A stretch of 33,442 nt of DNA from Eubacteriaceae bacterium (GCA_017551505.1 JAFZLL010000038.1:1-33442), one strand, 5' to 3'. Positions 24,247 to 32,989 are shown, counted from the stretch's first letter. Notes: generated by a model not told the origin, from the sequence alone. Numbers and translations: made by a program.

Positions 24247-25383
24247 ATGCACGAAAGAGACAGAAACAATACACAAAGCGCTGACCGGGATGCCGTGATA
24301 ATCCGAGCGAGCATGATCGGGATAGCGGTGAATATGGTACTGGCAGGGGTCAAAGCCACAGTCGGTCTGGCCTCTCACTCTATCGCGGTTGTGCTGGATG
24401 CAGTTAACAACCTCTCGGACGCTCTTTCAAGCGTAATAACGATCCTGGGCACCAAACTGTCGGGAAAGCAGCCGGACAAAAAGCATCCTATGGGATACGG
24501 GAGGGTGGAATACCTGAGCGCAACGGTAGTAGCCGCGCTGGTGATTTACGCAGGCATCGCTGCCCTGTACGAATCAACAGTGAGGATCATTATCCCCGAG
24601 ACATCGGAGTATACCGCGGTTTCAGTGATAATGATCGGGCTGGCAGTAGCAGTGAAACTGCTCCTCGGCCGCTATGTAAAAAGACGGGGGGAAGCGGTAG
24701 GTTCCGATTCGCTGCAGGCCTCCGGGACAGACGCCCTGTCCGACGCTGTTCTGTCCGCTTCCGTATTGGCATGCGCATTGATCAAGACACTGACCAGAAT
24801 TTCCCTGGAGGCGTATATCGGGGTGATCATCTCCGTGTTCATCATCCGCTCGGGCGTGGGCATCATCCGCGAAACGATCAGCGAGATAATCGGTCAGCGC
24901 ACGGACACAGAACTGAGTCAGAAGGTCAAGGAACTGATATGCCAGGAAGACGGTGTGTTTGGCGCATATGACCTGTTTCTGAACAACTACGGGCCTGACC
25001 GCTATTACGGCTCCGTAAATATTGAGGTCGCGGATTCCGCCACAGCTGCACAGATCGACCAAATGTCCAGACATATCAAAGGCAGGGTCTACTGGCAGGC
25101 AGGTGTCACGCTCACTGGGATCGGCATATATTCCCGCAACACAACGGACGCAGAGGCTGTCCGGCTCCGGGAAGAAATCGAAAAGAGCGTCATGTCGCGG
25201 AACGAAGTCCTTCAGGTTTACGGATTTGATATTTCTGCCGACATGCAGGAAATACATTTTTATGTAGTGCTTGATTTTGGATTGGATTATAAGACCGAAC
25301 TGGCAAAGATAACGGAGTATCTGGAAACACTGTATCCGAAGATACGTTTCAGACTGGCTCCTCACATGGATATTTCCGACTGA
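24247..25383 (+). CDS. Cation diffusion facilitator (CDF) metal transporter
   Basis: A proton-coupled divalent-metal exporter of 378 residues, with six membrane segments in the first ~210 residues and a long cytoplasmic C-terminal part. That part contains one CDF cytoplasmic domain (ZT_dimer-like, ELSQKVKELICQEDGV... onward) and a further repeat-like extension ending at residue 378. Candidate metal ligands are Asn54 and Asp58 in helix 2 (NNLSD) and Asp162 and Asp166 in helix 5 (TDALSD). Zinc CDFs usually have His in these sites, so the N/D-D-D set is more like the manganese-type group; metal specificity is an inference. The KKHPMGYGRVEY loop is a strong CDF signature. No metal-responsive regulator is adjacent. 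Confidence 0.93.
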   Translation: MHERDRNNTQSADRDAVIIRASMIGIAVNMVLAGVKATVGLASHSIAVVLDAVNNLSDALSSVITILGTKLSGKQPDKKHPMGYGRVEYLSATVVAALVIYAGIAALYESTVRIIIPETSEYTAVSVIMIGLAVAVKLLLGRYVKRRGEAVGSDSLQASGTDALSDAVLSASVLACALIKTLTRISLEAYIGVIISVFIIRSGVGIIRETISEIIGQRTDTELSQKVKELICQEDGVFGAYDLFLNNYGPDRYYGSVNIEVADSATAAQIDQMSRHIKGRVYWQAGVTLTGIGIYSRNTTDAEAVRLREEIEKSVMSRNEVLQVYGFDISADMQEIHFYVVLDFGLDYKTELAKITEYLETLYPKIRFRLAPHMDISD

Positions 25384-25411
25384 ATTCAGAATGAAAAGAG
25401 AGCATTGCAGT

Positions 25412-27190
25412 ATGACAGAAAAAGAGATTTTTTCTACGACAGGACATCTCAGCGCAGATGAAGCCGTGACCGGAGTGAAGGCTCTTGGCTTAGTCGATCT
25501 GGAAGGAGCGAAGACGAAAGCGATCATCGTGGAGTATGTACTCCCCATTGACGGCGCGAGCGTGGGAGTGAACACCTACGAGATCACAAATTACACGCTT
25601 TTTCAAATAAAAGAAAACGGCTATGACCAAGCCATTGAAATGGATTACGACGGTGTTCCGGGAAATGAGGGAACCATAGAGCGCGTGTATGTAAATGACA
25701 AGCCTGTTCTGTCCGAAAAAAACGGCGTTAACGAAGGCCGGTACGTGATCATCGAAGTAAACACAGCATATATGCTATCCGGCCAGAATCTGAGCTACAC
25801 AGCCAGCCTGATAGCAGGCGCAAGACAAATCGATCAGGTTAAGACCTCAGACGGACGGACGGTAACTCCGAATACGAGGGAAATCAAGAACTACACAGAA
25901 TCAATGCAGCCGGATTTCAGAGGCAACATACGGCTAGTACGCACTGTGAACAAAGAAGGCTTTCTTCTTCCGGAGTTTGGCCCGGACAGCGGCTGGACGC
26001 AATACCATATCGGTAACGGCGCATTCAGGGCGACCCATTGCTATAGCGAGTATACAGGTTGGTATGAAGACTTCGAGCTGCCCTATTCTCTTTTCGTACC
26101 GCCTACGAAGCTACTGGAAGCCAACAAAGGCAAGGTGGGTCTGATCATCCATATGGAACACGCCGGCAGCAACGATTCCGATCCCATGGCTGCGGTCACG
26201 TCCTCCCGTGCAGCAGTTCGGCTGGCACAGATGGCCTCTCAAAAGGAACATCCCGCTATCGTAGTGGTGCCGCAGGTGGAGGAGAGCCGCCGCTCCACGG
26301 ACGATATGGTAGCCTCCAGCGAAGTCAACACCGCTGCATTCGAATTGCTTGACGCGCTTTTGGAAACCTATGCGGATTATATTGATATCGATCGCATATA
26401 TGGAACTGGCCAATCCATGGGCGGCATGACGATTCTGAACATGGCTTCTCAGCGCGATCACTTTTTTGCAGGCATCGCAGTAGCAGGCGCCCAGTGGTCC
26501 AACAGCTACGCTAAACCGTTCCAGCATAACGGTGCCCCTGCGCGTTCACCGGAAAATGATCCTATCAGTTTCAGCGGCAGCGTGGATTCAGACAATTATC
26601 TCAACTGGTATTATATGATCTCCGATGCCAACGTCTTTGTTCAAACCTGCGCCGATGACGCGATGGCCACAGCGGAATGGTGCTATGCCAAAGAGTATCT
26701 GGAATCAGCCGGAGGCCATATCTCGTACTCCGAATGGGATCCATGGCTGGAAGTCGACGAACAGAACGCAATGGGGCGTGCACTTCTGGACAGGGACACT
26801 TCGGGACCCGGCTTAGGGATCACCTGGGTGTGCTATACCCGCGGGTCACATATGTCCACCTGGAAGTACGCTTACAGAGTGGATTTTGCATTGGAATGGC
26901 TTTTTAGGCAAAACCGCTTGACTGCGATCAACCGGGGCAAGCTGGGACAGCTGAAAAACCTCTGGTTGGGCAGAGACGATACAGGTGTGATCCGAAGCGG
27001 GTCTGGGACAGCGAAGCTGAATTCGGCACAGTTCACACCTCGCGGTGCCAGCAACCATTATGGTGAAGGCTGGACGCCGGTATCCGTGGTCAATGCTCTG
27101 CTTTCTGATGAAAATACCAGAGATACGGAGGAAGTCCGCAGGCTTTATGCCCTTCTGAGCAAAGAAGAAAAGGCTCAAATCAAATCTTAG
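25412..27190 (+). CDS. Esterase-like alpha/beta hydrolase with N-terminal Ig-like domain
   Basis: A serine hydrolase of the kind found in PHB-depolymerase-like/EstA esterases. Residues up to about 140 look like an Ig-type beta-sandwich (EstA_Ig_like), followed by an alpha/beta hydrolase domain with the nucleophile elbow GTGQSMGG (Ser335 counted from the ATG at 25412). A likely catalytic His is in TRGSHMSTW, and the Asp may lie in the FVQTCADD region. I prefer the ATG at 25412 because AAAAGAGAG sits 9 bases before it; an in-frame ATG at 25391 has no ribosome binding site. There is no signal peptide, which is unusual for this architecture. The substrate is unknown. The stop is only 5 bases from the end of the convergent transaldolase gene. 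Confidence 0.8.
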   Translation: MTEKEIFSTTGHLSADEAVTGVKALGLVDLEGAKTKAIIVEYVLPIDGASVGVNTYEITNYTLFQIKENGYDQAIEMDYDGVPGNEGTIERVYVNDKPVLSEKNGVNEGRYVIIEVNTAYMLSGQNLSYTASLIAGARQIDQVKTSDGRTVTPNTREIKNYTESMQPDFRGNIRLVRTVNKEGFLLPEFGPDSGWTQYHIGNGAFRATHCYSEYTGWYEDFELPYSLFVPPTKLLEANKGKVGLIIHMEHAGSNDSDPMAAVTSSRAAVRLAQMASQKEHPAIVVVPQVEESRRSTDDMVASSEVNTAAFELLDALLETYADYIDIDRIYGTGQSMGGMTILNMASQRDHFFAGIAVAGAQWSNSYAKPFQHNGAPARSPENDPISFSGSVDSDNYLNWYYMISDANVFVQTCADDAMATAEWCYAKEYLESAGGHISYSEWDPWLEVDEQNAMGRALLDRDTSGPGLGITWVCYTRGSHMSTWKYAYRVDFALEWLFRQNRLTAINRGKLGQLKNLWLGRDDTGVIRSGSGTAKLNSAQFTPRGASNHYGEGWTPVSVVNALLSDENTRDTEEVRRLYALLSKEEKAQIKS

Positions 27191-27195
27191 ATCGA

Positions 27196-27852
27196 TTACT
27201 TGTCTCCGAACACTGCGCGGTAGTCTTCCTGGAATTTCACTATTCCGGCATCAGTCAGAGGATGGCTGACCATCTGCATAAGTATCTTATACGGCACCGT
27301 GGCTATATCCGCACCTGCCAGAGCACAGTCAGTGACATGGACCGTGTTCCTGATTGAAGCAGCTATGATCTCAGTTTTTATACCTCCGACAGAGAATATT
27401 TCCGATAACTCACGCACAAGGTCGATGCCGTGCATGTTGATGTCGTCTATTCTTCCGAGGAACGGGGATACATAGCTTGCCCCGGCCGCCGCAGCAAGGA
27501 GCGCCTGATTGGACGAAAAGATCAATGTGCAGTTGGTCCTTATCCCTTCTCTTTCGAGTACCTTTATGGCTTTGAGGCCTTCAGCTGTCATCGGTATCTT
27601 TACGACCATATTCTTATGGATCGCTGCAATTGCTTCTCCTTCCTCGACCATGCCCCGGCAATCCGTGGTGGTGGCTTTTACTTCACCGGAAATGGGTCCG
27701 TCAACGATTTCGGAGATCTCCCTTAAGACCTCCATATAGTCCCTTCCCTCCCTGGCGATCAGCGACGGATTCGTCGTAACACCGGAGATTATCCCCATAT
27801 CATTTGCTTCAATGATCTCATCCACATTGGCTGTGTCGATAAAAAACTTCAT
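27196..27852 (-). CDS. Small transaldolase / fructose-6-phosphate aldolase-like protein
   Basis: A 218-residue single-domain TIM barrel of the TalC/FSA group, which transfers a dihydroxyacetone unit (transaldolase) or cleaves fructose-6-phosphate. Diagnostic segments are [26 protein letters not shown], the Schiff-base lysine in [26 protein letters not shown] and [10 protein letters not shown]. The two activities cannot be separated reliably by sequence. AAGGAGG precedes the ATG. The gene is monocistronic as far as can be seen, and converges with the esterase gene. Confidence 0.93.
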   Translation of the reverse strand: MKFFIDTANVDEIIEANDMGIISGVTTNPSLIAREGRDYMEVLREISEIVDGPISGEVKATTTDCRGMVEEGEAIAAIHKNMVVKIPMTAEGLKAIKVLEREGIRTNCTLIFSSNQALLAAAAGASYVSPFLGRIDDINMHGIDLVRELSEIFSVGGIKTEIIAASIRNTVHVTDCALAGADIATVPYKILMQMVSHPLTDAGIVKFQEDYRAVFGDK

Positions 27853-27898
27853 ATATCCTCCTTAAAAGGCAGAAGCCATATAAAAAACTGACAATTTC

Positions 27899-27904
27899 AT
27901 TATA
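27899..27904 (-). promoter_or_regulatory. Candidate -10 box of the transaldolase gene
   Basis: Minus-strand TATAAT at 27904-27899, in a good position for a ~40-base leader. The -35 region is poor (GGAATA at 17 bases), so this call is tentative. Confidence 0.35.
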
Positions 27905-28099
27905 CATCATGTTTGAACGATTATTCCTGGTGACCATTCCTGATAGCGTATCCGGTAAATCGCATTCTACGGGGTCCGTCGGATAACGAGTTATGCATTA
28001 ACACAGGCAGGTACAGACTCGAATGGACAGCAACCGGTATTTATGAATACGAAACTGCTTCTTATCACACTCAGGGATCGCGTTGCTTTCTTTATACGC

Positions 28100-28134
28100 A
28101 AAAGTGCGGCACCGGTTTTATACCGCTGCCGCAC
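28100..28134 (-). terminator. Intrinsic terminator of the VWA surface-protein gene
   Basis: On the minus strand GTGCGGCA (28134-28127) pairs perfectly with TGCCGCAC (28111-28104), and the stem continues inward through CGGT/ACCG after one mismatch. TTTT follows. It lies about 20 bases after the stop codon. Confidence 0.88.
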
Positions 28135-28155
28135 CTTCCGTTTTATTCTGTCTGT

Positions 28156-30588
28156 TTATTCGTGAGATCTGTCCATCCTGCGTTTTTTCTCAATGAGCAT
28201 GACACTGAACAGCTCAATGTAAGCAATGGCCATAATCAGGACCCACAATAAAATGCTGTTCTCTTCTCCGGTCTGCGGAGAGCCCTCTTTCCACTGAGCT
28301 ACAAACTCATGATCCTCTGTTACCGTATACTCGTCGCCGGGATCAAACTCAGAACCTTTCCAGTAAAGGAATGTATATCCGTTTCTTACCGGCGCTTCAT
28401 GTATATTAATCACCACACCTTTAGGATATTTCTCGATGATATCTGAGGTATCGCCGTTGTAAGAACCGCCGTTCAGCTTATATGTGATGGTGACCAAATC
28501 TTCCTGTGTATTGATAATGTAGACTCCCGCTTCAACTACGCCTTCAGCTACTTGGATTTCCGGAGCCTTGTATCCCGCTACGGTCTCTGGCTCCTCAACT
28601 TCATACTCTATCTGTTTGATCGTCTTCTCTCCGTCTTTTTCAACGAGCTCGCTGTCCGGAAGATCCTCAAAGGTATAGACCCAATTGCCTTGGCCATCAT
28701 CTTTTATTTCAGCGGTATCCACCACCTTTTCTCCAACAAGCAGGTTGACGCTTATGCTTTCAGGGCGGGTTTTGTATTTGTTATTATTATCTTCCCAAAT
28801 CTTCTCAACTCGGATATCAATGTATCTAATGTAAGACACCTCCGGTATTTCAAAGGTAAATGAACCTTCCTTCTCATCGGAAGTCACATAATCCAACACC
28901 GCTGATACGTTTGTGTCATAGAAGGCGCTTCCCGCATCTTCTCTTAGGATCAGGTCATAGGACAGAGTGACCGGATTGGCATTCTCGATCGGGACATTGA
29001 TCGTCCAGGTGATAGTCTTGGTGTCAGCATCGTATTCGACGACATAAGGATATACTCCGTCTACATTTGTGCCGAAATTCCACTTTCCGTCAGCATAGGT
29101 GACCGTCAGAGCTTCGCCGCTGCGAGTCATTCTGAAGGCATCCTTATTGTCTTCGTTCTTCAAGGTGAAATCATCAGTGATCTGGTCGGTAACAACGCCT
29201 TCCTGTACCATGTAGCGGATGCTGTTGTCAATGTCGGTGAACAACTGCTGCACAGCGGAAGAATCTTTCGCTTGCGCTCCATACTTGGAAACAGTTCGAA
29301 GCCATGAACTGAATGGAATAGCAACATTGGTTATAACACTGTCTGTGCTGTCAAGATATGTAATTGCCGCACAGTTGTATTTATCCAACATATCCGCCCA
29401 ATAATGTGCAGCAATATAAACACCTTTTTGCATGCAATCGACATGGTATTGGTAGTAATCGGGGTTGATCGTTGTTTGATCGAAAGTATACGTCCCATCA
29501 TTATTCTTAATTACAGAATAAGGGTTTGCCTGCAGATAGGGAATATCTGTCCATTTCCCTTCCGGAGTATATTCAAAATATGACTTATAATCAGCCCTCC
29601 AATCGGTATAAGGGAACAGTTCTGCACCATTAGTGGTAGCCTGCTTTGTAACAGTTCCCTTTGGAACATCAGTCTTGTCACCTGCATAAAAGCACGGTTG
29701 ATCCCATTTGGTTACACCTGTTAATTCCGGATCATTGCTGTTATATAAATCTTCAAATGAGCTGAAAACAAAGATATTGCTCTTATTCGTCGGATCCAGT
29801 ACATCCATTGCATAGCCATACTTATCATAACCTGCACTCTGGTTTAACGAAGGCATCCCATTATACGCAATACCAACTGAGCCATTTGTGTTATTCCCGG
29901 GGCGCTTCATGTACTGAGAATAAATCGTTGTCGGTTCATTGGCGTCATTATACCAGATATAGCTTTTTCCATCTGTCAGAAGAATTACATATTTGTTCTC
30001 AGAAGGAACCTCGCTATCAGCTTCAAGCATCTCATCCGCAACAACCAGCCCTGCATGAGTATTGCTCCCATTGCCGAACGCTGCCTCGACTTGCGCCTTA
30101 GTCATATTAAGGGCTTGGTTAATCAGATCTTTCGTGTCATCAGAATATACGACCAGCCCTTTATTGCTCCCATTCGATAAATAATCAAGAGCATCATATG
30201 CCCGACCGCGGAACCGAACAACCCCTACCTTTAACTTAACATTGGGATTATTATTGAGAATACTCGCAAACAGTGAATTAACACTATCTGCAAATGCCGT
30301 TCCGCTTAATGTAGACGTTGAGCTATCCATCGTGAACACGATATCGATCTCGTTCTGATATTCCGCCGACGGCAGGGACAGCGTGACAGTTGTCTCCCTA
30401 TCGTCTCCTTCCAGTTCTGTCGGATCAGCGGTCTTGGATCCGCTGACATCAAATTTAGTGGTTTCTTCCGGGATTTCTTCCGGGATTACTTCCGGGATTT
30501 CTTCTGCATAGACCTTCTGCACTGTGGGCATAAAGCTCAGCAGCATGATCAATGCAAACAGAAAACATAATGCTTTTTTGATCTTCAT
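28156..30588 (-). CDS. Cell-wall-anchored surface protein with VWA, Cna-B and InlB-type repeat domains
   Basis: An 810-residue exported protein likely to act as an adhesin or pilus-tip-like protein. It has a signal peptide (hydrophobic core CFLFALIMLLSFMP, cleavage around YAEE), a short EEIP/EVIP repeat at residues 29-42, and a von Willebrand A domain with complete MIDAS residues (DSSTS 88-92, Thr in GSNTHAGL, Asp in LLTDGKSY). A beta-rich region follows, then a Cna-B-type domain (RVEKIWEDNNNKYKTRPESI in part: IWEDNNNKYKTRPESI), an InlB/Listeria-Bacteroides-type repeat (TYKLNGGSYNGDT to FVAQW), and a sorting signal: SPQTG, hydrophobic helix and KKRR tail. SPQTG replaces the usual LPxTG. No sortase gene lies within the window. 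The middle of the gene is visibly more AT-rich than its neighbours, as expected of an acquired surface gene. Confidence 0.9.
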   Translation of the reverse strand: MKIKKALCFLFALIMLLSFMPTVQKVYAEEIPEVIPEEIPEETTKFDVSGSKTADPTELEGDDRETTVTLSLPSAEYQNEIDIVFTMDSSTSTLSGTAFADSVNSLFASILNNNPNVKLKVGVVRFRGRAYDALDYLSNGSNKGLVVYSDDTKDLINQALNMTKAQVEAAFGNGSNTHAGLVVADEMLEADSEVPSENKYVILLTDGKSYIWYNDANEPTTIYSQYMKRPGNNTNGSVGIAYNGMPSLNQSAGYDKYGYAMDVLDPTNKSNIFVFSSFEDLYNSNDPELTGVTKWDQPCFYAGDKTDVPKGTVTKQATTNGAELFPYTDWRADYKSYFEYTPEGKWTDIPYLQANPYSVIKNNDGTYTFDQTTINPDYYQYHVDCMQKGVYIAAHYWADMLDKYNCAAITYLDSTDSVITNVAIPFSSWLRTVSKYGAQAKDSSAVQQLFTDIDNSIRYMVQEGVVTDQITDDFTLKNEDNKDAFRMTRSGEALTVTYADGKWNFGTNVDGVYPYVVEYDADTKTITWTINVPIENANPVTLSYDLILREDAGSAFYDTNVSAVLDYVTSDEKEGSFTFEIPEVSYIRYIDIRVEKIWEDNNNKYKTRPESISVNLLVGEKVVDTAEIKDDGQGNWVYTFEDLPDSELVEKDGEKTIKQIEYEVEEPETVAGYKAPEIQVAEGVVEAGVYIINTQEDLVTITYKLNGGSYNGDTSDIIEKYPKGVVINIHEAPVRNGYTFLYWKGSEFDPGDEYTVTEDHEFVAQWKEGSPQTGEENSILLWVLIMAIAYIELFSVMLIEKKRRMDRSHE
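30462..30504. repeat. 12-bp tandem repeat in the signal-proximal part of the VWA gene
   Basis: TTTCTTCCGGGA occurs at 30462-30473 and 30474-30485, a one-base variant at 30486-30497, and a partial copy follows. On the coding strand it encodes the tetrapeptide series EVIP/EEIP/EE just after the signal peptide. In-frame units of four residues could be gained or lost by slippage without breaking the gene. Confidence 0.85.
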
Positions 30589-30689
30589 TTAAAACCTCCC
30601 TGTAAATTACTCTCGGAGGAAACTATAATGCGCACGTTCCGAGTCTAGTCGAGGATTCATTTAATTGTTTTGAAAGTCATTCTATAAAC

Positions 30690-30718
30690 ATTTTAACGAT
30701 ACTACAATGAAACGGCAA
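30690..30718 (-). promoter_or_regulatory. Sigma-A promoter of the VWA surface-protein gene
   Basis: Minus strand: -35 TTGCCG (30718-30713), 17-base spacer, -10 TAAAAT (30695-30690). The expected start near 30683 gives a ~95-base leader ending in AGGGAGG before the ATG. Confidence 0.6.
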
Positions 30719-31144
30719 ATACAATAAAACACATAACAATTCTCATTTTTATCTTTAACATCGCTGACGGATCAGACACGAACCCGACCTGCGCCATAAT
30801 GCTTACCCGGCAGTTTACCGCGTCATATAAGGATCATTTGATGATTCGCGAATACCGGATCGGCTGCTGCAATCGTCCTAACCGGATCAGGAGGATATAT
30901 CTGACCGAGCTTCATCGTCAGTCCGGTCATGACCGCGAAATGACTGTTCCTAATTCATTCCATTGTCATGAATAATATAACTGCTTCTTTCTGTACATCT
31001 TTACATAACAATCGAGTCTCCTTTTCCCGGTAAAATGATCAACAGCTTTAGAGCTCTCCTGCCCTGAAATGCTTCAAAGAACGCGTCAGGTCAGTTTACT
31101 GCGGACCGGATCCTTCTGTCCGATCTGTATCGATGCGGAACGCG

Positions 31145-31168
31145 AAAAGGCAGTGATAAACGCTGCCT
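31145..31168 (-). terminator. Probable terminator of the serpin gene
   Basis: Minus strand: AGGCAG (31168-31163), 9-base loop, CTGCCT (31153-31148), then TTTT. It lies about 80 bases after the serpin stop codon. The plus strand also has a T-run after this stem, so it may work in both directions. Confidence 0.6.
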
Positions 31169-31246
31169 ATCATTTCTTTTTTTAAAAGGTTTTACTTTCA
31201 AAACATGAATAAACCGCAGGCTGGGACTTCCGGTTTTGCTCATTGA

Positions 31247-32461
31247 TCAGTCGATATCCCAGACTGTACCGGAGAAGAGCAGCGAACCGTCGCGGGAGGT
31301 GATCACGAAAAAGAACGGCCTGTCCACGATGAAATCTACCGGTTTTTCCGGGATCATTATCGAAGTGAACCGGATGCTTGCCTCGGTGTATGCCGCACCG
31401 AGCACTCCTCCCTCATCCATTGCCGCCATTGCCGCGTGCTCGATCCTGTCCAACCCTAAATTTCCCGCTTCGGGAGTCAGCGGAGAGAAGTCCGCTTTGC
31501 CATGGTCGAATACCTCCGTCACTCCCAGATCCTTCAGAGCAGGGATGAGATCCATCTTGGAAGATACCCTGAAACGCGGAAGGGACAGATTTACCTTGGT
31601 GTTCCTGCTCCCGAAGGGTTCGCCGGCACTCACATTGCCGACTCTCTCATTGATAACGGACCAGACCTCGCTGTCGTCCAGAAGCTCGTTGAGAGAAATC
31701 CCCTTTTTCGGAAGAAAGAAGTAGGCATCGCCGTCCATCTCCAGTGAATCGGAGACCGCAGTGAATCTCTCGCCCCAGTAATACCTCATGTCCTCCGATT
31801 TATGCATCATGTCTACTGTCACGTCCTTCTTTTCCCCGTGAAAAACCTCTTTGGACGTGTCTGACAGCTCATAGGCTTTCTTCCATGACGCTTTATAGTA
31901 TATCGCGGATATGAGCTCCAGAGCCGTTAGCGGGTCAGTGTCCTCCTCGACTTTATCGGAAAGCAGATTTCCGGTGTTTTTATTGATCCATGCGGCGATT
32001 TTCTTATTCGCTGCCCTGTCTCCCATCCTGACGCTGAAAGCTTCGCTGCGAAAATACCTTGAGAGATTGCTTACCGTATCGTCATTGTATTTGACGCTGT
32101 CATTCATCCAGACGGAGTTATTGATCAGGCAGGTTAAGACCGGGTTGTCTGAACTGTTGGAGTTTAGTATATTGCCTACCTTTTCTCTCAGTCCCTCGAT
32201 CCCGCCTTCATTCAACAGATCGGCGATCTGTTTTCTCGTTTCACCCTCCGTGATCTCAGCCAGCATTGCCAGGGCGACATAAACGTTTACGGGAGAATAC
32301 ACCCTGTTCTGCTTTTCATCACCGGAAAGGAAAGCCTTCATCGTGGAAGAATAGAAGCTTCCCATTTCTGCGCGGTATGACCTTACCCTGTTGACGAAAA
32401 CGTCCCTGGCATTCATCCAGTCCAGGCATTCCCTGCTGTCAACATATTTATCGATCTTCAT
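31247..32461 (-). CDS. Serpin-family serine protease inhibitor
   Basis: A 404-residue serpin. The ATG at 32461 has GAGAGG about 10 bases upstream; another in-frame ATG six codons earlier has none. Family features are VYSPVNVYVALAMLAEITEG (normally SP.SI..ALAM...GA.G), LINNSVWMND, ISAIYYKASWKKAY and LSLPRFRVSSKMDL (FK-type strand). The C-terminal block IVDRPFFFVITSRDGSLLFSG is also present. The reactive-centre loop begins at EHAAMAAMDEGG; with standard spacing from the P17 Glu, the P1-P1' bond is Thr-Ser in RFTSIM. The hinge is VLGAAY, less alanine-rich than in strong inhibitors, so inhibitory action is probable but not certain. No signal peptide is seen, so it is cytoplasmic or exported by an unknown route. 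Confidence 0.9.
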   Translation of the reverse strand: MKIDKYVDSRECLDWMNARDVFVNRVRSYRAEMGSFYSSTMKAFLSGDEKQNRVYSPVNVYVALAMLAEITEGETRKQIADLLNEGGIEGLREKVGNILNSNSSDNPVLTCLINNSVWMNDSVKYNDDTVSNLSRYFRSEAFSVRMGDRAANKKIAAWINKNTGNLLSDKVEEDTDPLTALELISAIYYKASWKKAYELSDTSKEVFHGEKKDVTVDMMHKSEDMRYYWGERFTAVSDSLEMDGDAYFFLPKKGISLNELLDDSEVWSVINERVGNVSAGEPFGSRNTKVNLSLPRFRVSSKMDLIPALKDLGVTEVFDHGKADFSPLTPEAGNLGLDRIEHAAMAAMDEGGVLGAAYTEASIRFTSIMIPEKPVDFIVDRPFFFVITSRDGSLLFSGTVWDID

Positions 32462-32485
32462 AATCCGATTACCTCTCATTCACGA

Positions 32486-32534
32486 CACAGGCTCCCTGCT
32501 CAATTGCTTTAAGAGCCGATGCAGGAAGCCTGTG
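32486..32534 (-). promoter_or_regulatory. Long stem-loop just upstream of the serpin gene
   Basis: CACAGGCTCCCTGC (32486-32499 on +) pairs with GCAGGAAGCCTGTG (32521-32534) over 14 bp, with one G-U possible on the transcribed strand and a 21-base loop. No T-run follows on either side. Its base lies about 10 bases from the serpin ribosome binding site. It may process or stabilise the mRNA, act as a Rho-independent-like pause, or control translation. Confidence 0.65.
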
Positions 32535-32563
32535 CAAAATCATTTTAAATTGCTTTATACGGT

Positions 32564-32989
32564 CTATGCTTTGAAATACAGGACAAGGAACACGGTGGAG
32601 ACCAGGAAGAAGGCAAGTCCCACGACAAGCAGGGGCCTGGGAGAGAACGGGTCCTTATGCCTCTCCTCTTTATACTCCTGAAAGCTCTGGTCCTTTTTCA
32701 CCCTGTCCTCGAAGTCTTTTTTGAACAGGAAGCTGAAACGCCGGAACGAGTAGGTGAACGCGTCGAAAAAGCCGCTGTTCACTACATAAAGCAGCATTCC
32801 CGAACCGATAAAGAAAGCCGCGGGGATGAAAGTGGCGTCGCACAGGCAGAAAAACACATCCTTAGCCGAGGATGATGAAAATATCCTGCGTGAGAGCACA
32901 TACCATACGGCAAAGACAAGGCCGATGGCCGCGATGACCGCACAGGATGCTTTTCTGCCGTCCTTCATTCCCTCTGCCTCTTTGTTCAA
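32564..32989 (-). CDS. Small membrane protein, DUF3899-like
   Basis: A 141-residue protein with three predicted membrane segments: about residues 15-34 ([19 protein letters not shown]), 52-70 ([17 protein letters not shown]) and 120-139 ([20 protein letters not shown]). Between the second and third is a polar stretch with [15 protein letters not shown] and many charged residues. The layout and the GFFD-FTYSFRR segment resemble DUF3899 proteins, whose function is unknown. The start overlaps the stop of the upstream OppF-like gene (ATGA), so the two are coupled, which suggests a link to that transporter. Confidence 0.65.
   Translation of the reverse strand: MNKEAEGMKDGRKASCAVIAAIGLVFAVWYVLSRRIFSSSSAKDVFFCLCDATFIPAAFFIGSGMLLYVVNSGFFDAFTYSFRRFSFLFKKDFEDRVKKDQSFQEYKEERHKDPFSPRPLLVVGLAFFLVSTVFLVLYFKA

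Larger units (their letters stand above)
27853..28155. other. Gene-free stretch with the transaldolase promoter region and the end of the VWA transcript
   Basis: These 303 bases hold a TATAAT at 27904-27899 on the minus strand, about 46 bases upstream of the transaldolase ATG and without a convincing -35. They also hold the terminator of the VWA gene at 28100-28134. Between about 27910 and 28095 I see no coding potential, RNA gene or repeat. Confidence 0.6.
30589..31246. other. 658-bp gene-free stretch between the serpin and VWA genes
   Basis: It contains the VWA promoter (30690-30718), its leader with a possible CTCGGA/TCCGAG stem next to the ribosome binding site, and the serpin terminator (31145-31168). 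Between about 30720 and 31140 I see no credible open reading frame, tRNA or known RNA motif. It has scattered short similar words (CCGGATC three times, CAGTTTAC twice) that are too short to call repeats. Confidence 0.6.

Noticed and set aside
30924-30935. Perfect 12-bp palindrome CGGTCATGACCG in the gene-free stretch
   Set aside because: About eight such palindromes are expected by chance in a window of this size, and it is not near a promoter.
30800-31130. Recurring short words (CCGGATC, CAGTTTAC) suggesting a degraded repeat
   Set aside because: Similarity does not extend beyond 8-12 bases, so there is no support for a repeat family or pseudogene.
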